From Anaerolineales bacterium (lineage in GTDB: Bacteria; Chloroflexota; Anaerolineae; Anaerolineales; UBA11657), in NCBI GenBank assembly GCA_947503585.1, contig CANNEJ010000102.1:1-6148 (forward strand): a stretch of 6,148 nt of DNA, in the 5' to 3' direction. The notes under the pieces were generated by a model. The model saw only the letters and a list, made by a program, of their open reading frames with translations. It did no database searches and was not told where the DNA came from. This document shows, piece by piece, positions 1-6,148 of the stretch. Position 1 is the first letter of the stretch. Each line of letters begins with the position of its first letter. A program made the position numbers and the translations under genes.

Positions 1-115
1 GCCAATCGGGCACGCCGACCTGAAATAGTAAACGCTGCAGCGGAATGCCTCGAGCTGGTGTTTTACCAGACCATAAGTTGCTGTACCCGCGGTGCAACAG
101 CTTAATCAACTGCAC
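1..115 (-). CDS. Possible start of a minus-strand gene running off the left edge (unknown product)
   Basis: The minus-strand frame starting at a GTG (complement of 113-115) stays open for 38 codons to the window edge. It contains protein-like stretches such as WSGKTPARGIPLQ and RLLFQVGVPDW. About 60 percent of third codon positions are G or C by eye, which fits coding DNA of this genome, but the piece is short. No Shine-Dalgarno sequence lies before the GTG on that strand, and the frame also remains open further upstream, so the start is uncertain. A plus-strand frame is also open from 1 to a TAA at 103-105, so the reading is not unique. I do not recognise the family. If real, the gene would be divergent from the methyltransferase, with the promoters between them. 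Confidence 0.27.
   Translation of the reverse strand, partial: MQLIKLLHRGYSNLWSGKTPARGIPLQRLLFQVGVPDW
78..106 (+). promoter_or_regulatory. Weak candidate sigma-70-type promoter for the methyltransferase
   Basis: TTGCTG at 78-83 and CTTAAT at 101-106 are separated by 17 bases. They match the -35 and -10 consensus at 3/6 and 4/6 positions. A transcript from here would start near 113 and cover the leader ORF and the methyltransferase. The match is weak and could be chance. Confidence 0.18.
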
Positions 116-130
116 ATCACAAGGAAGTCT

Positions 131-202
131 GTGCGTGACGCGAGGCGGCTGCATTTCCGGCGGCAGCGTGCAGCGCGGTTTGTGAGGCAGAGTGCACTGT
201 GA
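131..202 (+). CDS. Possible 23-codon Arg-rich leader ORF overlapping the methyltransferase start
   Basis: A GTG at 131 is preceded by AAGGAAG at 121-127, the best Shine-Dalgarno-like sequence in this leader. It opens a 23-codon frame that ends in TGA at 200-202. The stop overlaps the GTG start of the methyltransferase at 199-201 as GTGA, the arrangement typical of translational coupling. Eight of the 23 residues are arginine. It could be a leader peptide that delivers ribosomes to the methyltransferase start, whose own ribosome binding site is weak. The spacing from the end of AAGGAAG to the GTG is only 3 bases (5 from AGGA), and an ORF this short can occur by chance. No known family is recognisable. 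Confidence 0.25.
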   Translation: MRDARRLHFRRQRAARFVRQSAL

Positions 203-972
203 CCTTTGACGCAGCAGCGGCCGCGCTTGATCGCGGCCAATACACTGCGGATGAGATCCGCAAGTATGCGGCGGTATACGGCCAGAACTTTGTAAGCCCC
301 GGCGGCGCTGCCACTGCGCGTGAGATCTTCTCGCTGCTGCAGTGGGCGCCCGGCATGCACGTGTTGGATGTGGGCTGCGGGCTGGGCGGTGCGGCGCTGT
401 TGCTGGCGCAGTTGTACGGCGTAAAAGTGCATGGCATTGACCTCTCGCGCAATATGCTGGCGCAAGCAGCTGAACGCAGCGCGCACGCCGGGCTGGCTCA
501 CGCCGTCAGCTGGGAGCACGCAGACATTATGGAATATCAACCGCCGCAGCCCAGCGATGTGGTGCACAGCCGCGATGTCTTTTTACACATCCACGCCAAG
601 CCGCGCCTGTTGGCGGCGCTCAAGCGCTGCCTGCGGCCCGGCGGCAGTTTGCTGTTCTCTGATTATTTGTGCGGGCACCCGCCGCACAGCGCGGAATTTA
701 CGGAATACATTAGCAGCCGGAATTACCACTTGTGCACTTTAGACGGGTACCGCGCACTGCTGGAGCAGGCAGGCTTTGCGGTGCTGCTGGCAGAGGATCG
801 CACGGCGGCGTTTGTGGAAATTCTGGAGCGTGAACTGGCCAGCATGCCCGGCGCTGCGCTTTCCGAAACTGAGCACAGGGATTTGGCGCACAGCTGGCAA
901 AAGAAAATTGAGCGCGCCCGGGCGGGCGAACAACGCTGGGGAGTATTCAGCGCGCGCCGCCTGCCAGGCTAG
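199..972 (+). CDS. Phosphoethanolamine N-methyltransferase-like SAM-dependent methyltransferase
   Basis: This 257-residue protein should transfer methyl groups from S-adenosylmethionine to phosphoethanolamine, giving phosphocholine after three rounds, in the cytoplasm. The SAM-binding Rossmann domain is plain: VLDVGCGLGG at 55-64, GIDLS at 79-83, and an acidic residue in HADI at 107-110. Beyond the general class I fold it follows the Plasmodium PMT sequence along its length. As I recall that enzyme, its catalytic and phosphobase-binding residues Tyr19, Asp128, His132, Tyr160, Tyr175, Arg179, Tyr181 and Lys247 align with Tyr15 (GQYT), Asp126 and His130 (SRDVFLHI), Tyr156 (SDY), Tyr170, Arg174, Tyr176 and Lys236. 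The C-terminal GEQRWGVFSA also matches. Length is close to the parasite enzyme (266 residues). The GTG at 199 is the only usable start, because the frame is closed by TGA at 136-138; GAGG at 184-187 is a distant Shine-Dalgarno. Product specificity (mono- or trimethylation, or a related amine) is inferred. Confidence 0.85.
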   Translation: MTFDAAAAALDRGQYTADEIRKYAAVYGQNFVSPGGAATAREIFSLLQWAPGMHVLDVGCGLGGAALLLAQLYGVKVHGIDLSRNMLAQAAERSAHAGLAHAVSWEHADIMEYQPPQPSDVVHSRDVFLHIHAKPRLLAALKRCLRPGGSLLFSDYLCGHPPHSAEFTEYISSRNYHLCTLDGYRALLEQAGFAVLLAEDRTAAFVEILERELASMPGAALSETEHRDLAHSWQKKIERARAGEQRWGVFSARRLPG

Positions 973-1013
973 CGCCGCGGCTGCGCACTAGCGTGCCAGC
1001 TGCACTGCCCGCA

Positions 1014-1557
1014 GTGTTCCGCCACGCACCAATGGTCAATCGAATCTTGTAAGTTCCAGCCTGCCCGGCGGCTGCGGATTATGGCGCGTGGGCCGCCCGC
1101 AGCCACCAGAATCCGCTGCTGCGGGTTGGCTGCGTGCAGCTCCGGCAGCATGGCGGCGGGCATACCGGCACCCCGCGTAGTTGCGTTCCGTACTTCTCCG
1201 GGTTCACCTCCAAAAATGCCGCCAACTGAGCGCCTGCGCGCTGCAAGTGCTTGGGCAGGCGCTGGCCCATCTATCCCGCCCGCAAACTGATGACACGCTC
1301 CCGGTTGTGCAGCGGACCGGCCAGCAGCTAGCATGCACCGGTGCGCGTGGCTCCGGCCGGATGGTCGCGGCAGTGCAGCAGCACCTGCGGCAGTTATGCC
1401 ATTTGGTGCGCGGCTGCATCCCTGCGCAGCCACAGGTCATAATCTTCCGGCCAGCCAGCTCTGCGCCCCGCGTGGCGCTCGCATTGTGCACCGTTAGCAG
1501 TACGGAAGCCAGTGGTGGGGGCACATTGTACAGGTGCGGCAGATTTGGGCGGTACAC
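1014..1557 (-). pseudogene. Degenerate family 2 glycosyltransferase with C-terminal Rossmann-like domain
   Basis: No intact gene lies between 973 and 1599, but the minus strand read across three frames gives ordered pieces of one protein. The first frame (GTG at 1557) yields a GT2 start, PPPLASVLLTVHNASAT. The next frame gives PEDYDLWLR (about 1424-1450), LPQVLLHCRDHPAGATRT, then MGQRLPKHLQRAGAQLAAFLE and GTQLRGVPV. The third frame gives LPELHAANPQQRILVAAGG and finally WCVA near 1019-1030. This is the order of GT2 enzymes that carry a WGAGxxG nucleotide-binding domain at the C-terminus. In the middle frame there are stops at plus positions 1394-1396, 1328-1330 and 1271-1273. Intact relatives are, from memory, about 330 residues, so most of the catalytic GT-A domain between VHNASAT and PEDYDLW is gone. 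The gene is convergent to the methyltransferase. The donor and acceptor sugars cannot be read. Confidence 0.72.
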
Positions 1558-1584
1558 TAATGGCGCAGTTTGAGTTGCACTCCT

Positions 1585-1593
1585 AAAGGCAGG
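1585..1593 (+). promoter_or_regulatory. Ribosome binding site that fixes the msrP start
   Basis: AAAGGCAGG at 1585-1593 ends 6 bases before the ATG at 1600. It supports that ATG over the in-frame TTG at 1570, which would place this purine-rich site inside the coding region. Confidence 0.55.
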
Positions 1594-1599
1594 TCAGTT

Positions 1600-2637
<1,038 letters not shown>

Positions 2638-2639
2638 TT

Positions 2640-3278
2640 ATGATGGCGCACTGGCTGCGCCGCAACTGGCCGCTGCTGGCGGCGCATGTTGGCGGCTGGT
2701 ATCCGCTTGCCAGCCTGCTGCTGGATGCCGGGCGCGGGCGCCTGACGGCCAACCCCATTCAATACATCACGCTGCACACCGGCAAGCCGGCGCTGGTGCT
2801 GCTGGTGCTATGCCTCGCGTGCACTCCGGTTGACCGCTTCCTGGCAGTGCGCCCTGCACTGCGTGTGCGCAAGCTGCTGGGTCTGTACGCGTTTGGTTAC
2901 GCGACGCTGCACTTTTTTATTTTTGCCGTCATCGATTACGGGCTGGATGTTTGGCAGATGCTGAACATTGTGGCCAAGAAGCCCTATGCGCTGGTGGGTT
3001 TTAGCGCACTGCTGGCGTTGCTGCCATTGGCGCTCACCTCCACGCGCGGTTGGCAGCAGCGCCTGGGCAGCACGTGGAAGAAGCTGCACCGGCTGGTATA
3101 TGTGGCCGGGTTGCTGGCGGTTACGCATTACATCTGGCTGGTGAAGTCTGATGTGCGCCAGCCGCTGCTGTGGGCGGCGGCGGTGGGTTTACTGCTGCTG
3201 GCGCGTTTGCGGGCTGCCAGCCCGCTGGCGGCAGCCACCCGCGCATGGGTCCGGCGCCAGCTAACACGCGTGCCGTAA
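2640..3278 (+). CDS. msrQ: Heme-binding membrane subunit MsrQ (YedZ)
   Basis: This is the integral membrane b-type cytochrome partner of MsrP. It passes electrons from the quinone pool or a flavin reductase to the molybdoenzyme. The 212-residue length equals that of the E. coli protein (211). About six hydrophobic segments are visible (roughly 10-28, 51-63, 79-98, 116-133, 152-168 and 173-188). Conserved histidines fall where heme ligands are expected: His91 in YATLHFF, His150 in WKKLHRLVY and His163 in VTHYIW. LTSTRGWQQRLG (132-143) and IQYITLHTGK (40-49) are family signatures. The gene begins with ATGATG 2 bases after the msrP stop and has no clear Shine-Dalgarno, so translation is probably coupled to msrP. 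Family wording such as NPIQYITLHTGK resembles what I remember from Chloroflexota, which is weak taxonomic evidence. Confidence 0.95.
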   Translation: MMAHWLRRNWPLLAAHVGGWYPLASLLLDAGRGRLTANPIQYITLHTGKPALVLLVLCLACTPVDRFLAVRPALRVRKLLGLYAFGYATLHFFIFAVIDYGLDVWQMLNIVAKKPYALVGFSALLALLPLALTSTRGWQQRLGSTWKKLHRLVYVAGLLAVTHYIWLVKSDVRQPLLWAAAVGLLLLARLRAASPLAAATRAWVRRQLTRVP

Positions 3279-3300
3279 GCCGGGGCTTGGCGCCGGCTTT
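3277..3300 (+). terminator. Hairpin at the msrQ stop codon, possible weak terminator
   Basis: AAGCCGG at 3277-3283 and CCGGCTT at 3293-3299 form a perfect 7-bp stem with a 9-base loop, directly on the msrQ stop codon. Only three Ts follow, so termination would be inefficient; it may instead act in 3' end stabilisation. Confidence 0.35.
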
Positions 3301-3315
3301 GCGCATTCAACGGAG

Positions 3316-3324
3316 TGCGATAAT
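3316..3324 (+). promoter_or_regulatory. Candidate extended -10 promoter of betA
   Basis: TGCGATAAT at 3316-3324 matches the extended -10 pattern TGnTATAAT with one mismatch. No good -35 box lies upstream, which is normal for extended -10 promoters. Transcription would start near 3331 and leave a leader of about 70 bases before the ATG at 3402. No inverted repeat resembling a BetI operator is visible here. Confidence 0.35.
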
Positions 3325-3401
3325 TGCGCCAGGCATTCAGTAAGATATGTGCTTGCATTTGTTAAACAGCAGGCGGCTTGTGCAGCCGCAGTAGCCCACG
3401 C

Positions 3402-5069
3402 ATGGCTGCCAATACATTTGATTTTGTAATCATCGGCGGCGGCTCGGCGGGCTGCGTGCTTGCCAACCGCCTGAGCGCTGACCCGGCAGTGCGCGTGCTG
3501 GTGCTCGAAGCCGGTCGCCGCGATTACAGCTGGGACATATTCATCCACATGCCGGCCGGCCTGGCCACGCCCATCGGCAACCGCTTCTACGACTGGCGCT
3601 ACGAGTCCGAGCCCGAGCCATACATGAACAACCGGCGCATCTATCATGCGCGCGGCAAGGTGCTGGGCGGTTCCAGCAGCATCAATGGCATGATTTTCCA
3701 GCGTGGCAATCCGCCGGATTATGAAAAGTGGGCGCGCGCCGGCGGCATGCAGGCCTGGGACTATGCACACTGCCTGCCGTACTTCAAGCGCATGGAGACT
3801 TGCGTGGCGGGCGGGGATGAGTACCGCGGCACCAGCGGGCCGCTGGTGGTGGAGCGCGGACCGTGCCAGAGCCCGCTGTTTGACGCCTTTTTTGCGGCCG
3901 TGCAGCAGGCTGGCTACCCGCTTACAAGCGATGTGAATGGGCGGCAGCAGGAAGGCTTTGCGGCGTTCGACCGCAACATCCAGCGCGGCCGGCGCCTGAG
4001 CGCTGCACGCGCGTACCTGCACCCGGTGCTGCGGCGCAGCAACCTGCAGTTGATTTGCGGCGCGCTGACCACGCGTATATTATTTGAGGGGCGGCGCGCG
4101 GTAGGTGTGGAATATGTGCGTGGTGGCCGCAGTGCGCCGGTGCTGGCCGGAGGGGTGCTGTGCTGCGGCGGCGCCATCAATTCACCGCAGCTGTTGCAGC
4201 TCTCGGGCATTGGCAATGCAACGGAGCTGGAGCAGCACGGCATCCGCGCCGTGCAGCATCTGCCGGGTGTTGGCGAAAACCTGCAGGATCATCTGGAGGT
4301 GTACGTGCAGCATGCCTGCCTGCAGCCGGTTTCCATGCAGCCGGCCCTGCGCTGGTACAACAAGCCGTGGATTGGCTACCAATGGCTCTTTCATCGCACG
4401 GGCCCGGCGGCCACTAATCATTTTGAGGCGGGCGGCTTCATTCGCAGCAACGAGCAAGTTGCCTACCCGAACCTGATGTTTCACTTTTTGCCGCTTGCTA
4501 TTCGCTATGACGGCAGCGCTCCGCGTGGCGGACACGGTTATCAGGTGCATGTGGGGCCTATGTATTCTGATGCGCGCGGCTCGGTAAAAATCAAGACTGC
4601 GGATGCGCAGATGCATCCGGCATTGCGCTTCAACTATCTTTCTACTGCCGCCGATCGAAAAGAGTGGGTGGAGGCGGTACGCTGCGCGCGCAGCATTCTG
4701 GGCCAGCCGGCATTCGCCGCGCTAAACGGCGGCGAGCTCTCGCCGGGGCCGCAGGTGCAGACCGATGCGCAAGTGCTGGAGTGGGTGGCGCGCGATGCGG
4801 AAACTGCGCTGCATCCGGCCGGCACCTGCAAGCTAGGCGTGGACGCGCTGGCCGTGGTGGCGCCGGACAGCCTGTGCGTGCACGGTGTGGATGGATTGCG
4901 CGTGGTGGATGCCTCCGTGATGCCCAACGTCACCAATGCCAACATCTACGCGCCGGTGATGATGATTGCCGAAAAAGCGGCTGACCTGATAATGGGGATT
5001 GCGGCGCCGGCGCCGGCTGCAGCGGCCCTTGCTGGAAAGTCGAAGAACCAGCAGCTGCTGCGGCAATAA
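3402..5069 (+). CDS. betA: Choline dehydrogenase BetA (GMC-family FAD oxidoreductase)
   Basis: This 555-residue flavoenzyme oxidises choline to betaine aldehyde and probably on to glycine betaine, the osmoprotectant. The N-terminal FAD-binding motif is FVIIGGGSAG (8-17). The two GMC signatures are GKVLGGSSSINGMIFQRGN (85-103) and GAINSPQLLQLSGIG (257-271). Features specific to BetA include EPEPYMNNRRI (70-80), LPGVGENLQDHLEVYVQ (287-303) and NHFEAGGFIRS (339-349). HPAGTCKLG (471-479) carries the likely catalytic His471, and Asn514 in NANIYAP sits where GMC enzymes keep their second active-site residue. Length matches E. coli BetA. I chose ATG 3402 because the family begins at this FDYIIIG-type segment; an in-frame TTG at 3378 adds 8 residues, and neither start has a strong Shine-Dalgarno. 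No betB, betI or transporter gene lies alongside. A related GMC alcohol dehydrogenase is the alternative, but the BetA-specific blocks make this unlikely. Confidence 0.93.
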   Translation: MAANTFDFVIIGGGSAGCVLANRLSADPAVRVLVLEAGRRDYSWDIFIHMPAGLATPIGNRFYDWRYESEPEPYMNNRRIYHARGKVLGGSSSINGMIFQRGNPPDYEKWARAGGMQAWDYAHCLPYFKRMETCVAGGDEYRGTSGPLVVERGPCQSPLFDAFFAAVQQAGYPLTSDVNGRQQEGFAAFDRNIQRGRRLSAARAYLHPVLRRSNLQLICGALTTRILFEGRRAVGVEYVRGGRSAPVLAGGVLCCGGAINSPQLLQLSGIGNATELEQHGIRAVQHLPGVGENLQDHLEVYVQHACLQPVSMQPALRWYNKPWIGYQWLFHRTGPAATNHFEAGGFIRSNEQVAYPNLMFHFLPLAIRYDGSAPRGGHGYQVHVGPMYSDARGSVKIKTADAQMHPALRFNYLSTAADRKEWVEAVRCARSILGQPAFAALNGGELSPGPQVQTDAQVLEWVARDAETALHPAGTCKLGVDALAVVAPDSLCVHGVDGLRVVDASVMPNVTNANIYAPVMMIAEKAADLIMGIAAPAPAAAALAGKSKNQQLLRQ

Positions 5070-5107
5070 TCCGGAATCAGGCGGCTGGCCTGCCTGCCAC
5101 GCAAGCG

Positions 5108-5136
5108 TTGCCCATACCTGTTACAGCAAAAATGAT
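5108..5136 (+). promoter_or_regulatory. Candidate promoter of the right-edge membrane protein gene
   Basis: TTGCCC at 5108-5113 and AATGAT at 5131-5136 are 17 bases apart and match the -35 and -10 consensus at 4/6 positions each. If used, transcription would start near 5143. The in-frame ATG at 5132 would then not be transcribed, favouring the GTG start at 5162. Confidence 0.22.
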
Positions 5137-5150
5137 TTCTTCATTCGGCT

Positions 5151-5156
5151 GGAGGG
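5151..5156 (+). promoter_or_regulatory. Strong Shine-Dalgarno before the GTG at 5162
   Basis: GGAGGG at 5151-5156 ends 5 bases before the GTG at 5162 and is the best ribosome binding site in the window. It is the main reason to prefer GTG 5162 over the in-frame ATG 5132. Confidence 0.6.
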
Positions 5157-5161
5157 TCTCC

Positions 5162-6148
5162 GTGCGTTTTGAGGGTGTACTCGCGGAGAAACGTGTTCGC
5201 TATCTACTTTTTACGCTCTTTGCCGCACTGGTCATTTGGGATCGCTATTCCTTGGCTGGGATTGCTCAATGGGGGGTGGATCAGGGTTCCCATCTGTGGC
5301 TGGGCAGTGTACTGCTACAGAATTATCCGAGGGTTGGCCTCGCCAGTTCTTATTCGGTCTTTAACCCGAATGGCTTCCCGCTGCTTTGCTGGTTCTTGAG
5401 CTTTCTGCCGACCCTGCGATCCATAAGTGTAGCACTCGCTGTGCTGCAGGCGCTGGTTATGTTGGCGCTTGCGGACCAGTTGTTAGAGGACCGTTATGTT
5501 AAGTGGACATTTTTGCTCGTTGCAATTGCAGCGCCTGCTATGAAGGGTATCTCGGTCGAATTGAATCAGCTGTGGATATTTGCTTCTTTAACCCCGTTGT
5601 GTGCGCTTCTGTTGTTTGCGGTGATTAGCGGACGGACCGGGTTTTGGATTTACTTTTCGCTTTGGTTCTTGTTGATGTCCTGTGCCGCGATATATTTCTC
5701 TGGAATTATTCTGCCGCTTATTTTTGCGCTGATAGTACTGTTTTGTGTTGCCGCCCCAAAGGTTCTTGGTGCAAGTGTCACCAAGCCGTTTAGTTTTCAT
5801 GCAATTTGGGGTGTGCGATCTGTTGTCGCAGCACTCTGTGCTTTCTGCGCCTCGTTACTGCTTACTTGGGCGCCCTATTTTTCAGTAGTTAATTTATCAG
5901 ACTTGGCTGGACTGACAAAAACAGATTATTGGATGCGCATGAAGATGGGTTATGAGGCAGTATTAATGACCCCACTGTATCTGTACGAGTTCACAGATTT
6001 TCTTTGGGGGCCTAACCTGTCAGCTCCGGCCATTTTGGGCACCAACCTTAGCAGGTTCGCATCCCTTTTGTCTTGGCAGCTCAAAATTCAGTACTTTAGT
6101 CTGTGTGGCTGGTTTATTTTGCTTGGTGCCAAAGCCGTGTTTCGCGGG
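5162..6148 (+). CDS. Polytopic membrane protein, possibly a GT-C type glycosyltransferase (partial, right edge)
   Basis: A single frame is open from GTG 5162 to the window edge (329 codons, no stop), so the C-terminus is missing. Several hydrophobic segments are visible, for example residues about 14-26, 70-82, 87-104, 111-124, 138-152 and 159-190. The short loop after the first one contains WGVDQGSHLW (37-46) and later FNPNGFPLL (67-75). An acidic motif in the first outer loop followed by a Pro/Asn-rich segment is typical of GT-C glycosyltransferases using lipid-linked sugars (ArnT/PMT superfamily). This is a resemblance, not proof: the second acidic residue of the usual pair is replaced by Gln41. 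The gene is much AT-richer than the rest of the window, which suggests acquisition by transfer. ATG 5132 would add 10 residues but lacks a Shine-Dalgarno. An unrelated polytopic protein remains possible. Confidence 0.7.
   Translation, partial: MRFEGVLAEKRVRYLLFTLFAALVIWDRYSLAGIAQWGVDQGSHLWLGSVLLQNYPRVGLASSYSVFNPNGFPLLCWFLSFLPTLRSISVALAVLQALVMLALADQLLEDRYVKWTFLLVAIAAPAMKGISVELNQLWIFASLTPLCALLLFAVISGRTGFWIYFSLWFLLMSCAAIYFSGIILPLIFALIVLFCVAAPKVLGASVTKPFSFHAIWGVRSVVAALCAFCASLLLTWAPYFSVVNLSDLAGLTKTDYWMRMKMGYEAVLMTPLYLYEFTDFLWGPNLSAPAILGTNLSRFASLLSWQLKIQYFSLCGWFILLGAKAVFRG

Noticed and set aside
77..98. GTTGC/GCAAC inverted repeat upstream of the methyltransferase
   Set aside because: A 5-bp repeat with a 12-base loop is expected by chance and has no further support as an operator or riboswitch.
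1181..1573. Plus-strand open frame of 130 codons in the gap before msrP
   Set aside because: It lies antisense to the recognisable glycosyltransferase remnants and has no protein-like pattern of its own.
3261..4022. Antisense open frame (253 codons) over the betA start and upstream gap
   Set aside because: It is mostly the complement of conserved BetA sequence, with Ala/His/Val-rich composition and no recognisable motif.
5006..5017. Perfect 12-base palindrome GCCGGCGCCGGC
   Set aside because: It lies inside the Ala/Pro-rich tail of betA and is explained by repeated Ala and Pro codons; no second copy or operator context was seen.
5078..5092. CAGGC/GCCTG hairpin after betA as a terminator
   Set aside because: The stem is only 5 bp and no T-run follows, so it does not meet the standard for an intrinsic terminator.

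Overview
The window is bacterial, gene-dense DNA read almost entirely from the + strand. It is GC-rich up to about position 5100 (44 of 60 bases at 3181-3240 are G or C) and clearly AT-richer after that (24 of 60 at 5641-5700). The host cannot be fixed from sequence alone. The wording of MsrQ and the Ala/Thr/Pro-rich tether on MsrP remind me of Chloroflexota (Anaerolineae/Caldilineae type) genomes, but a proteobacterium is not excluded.

Layout: 1-198 is a leader region that may hold the start of a minus-strand gene leaving the left edge and an Arg-rich mini-ORF. 199-972 is a GTG-started SAM-dependent methyltransferase of the Plasmodium/plant phosphoethanolamine N-methyltransferase type. 973-1599 has no intact gene; its minus strand carries the wreck of a family 2 glycosyltransferase (about 1557 down to 1014), with an internal deletion, two frame changes and three in-frame stops. 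1600-2637 and 2640-3278 are msrP and msrQ, a two-gene operon for methionine sulfoxide repair outside the cytoplasm. 3402-5069 is betA, a GMC-family choline dehydrogenase. From 5162 (or 5132) to the right edge runs a polytopic membrane protein, possibly a GT-C type glycosyltransferase, in DNA of different composition.

How the genes may work together: the methyltransferase should turn phosphoethanolamine into phosphocholine. After dephosphorylation by an enzyme not seen here, BetA would oxidise choline to betaine aldehyde and possibly on to glycine betaine. A de novo choline/betaine route for osmoprotection is therefore a reasonable hypothesis. MsrPQ, which uses respiratory-chain electrons to repair oxidised envelope proteins, sits between the two and would fit a general envelope/stress cluster. 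The link between these three units is inference from proximity only; the betA gene appears to have its own promoter. I saw no tRNA, rRNA, CRISPR array, insertion sequence or new defence system.
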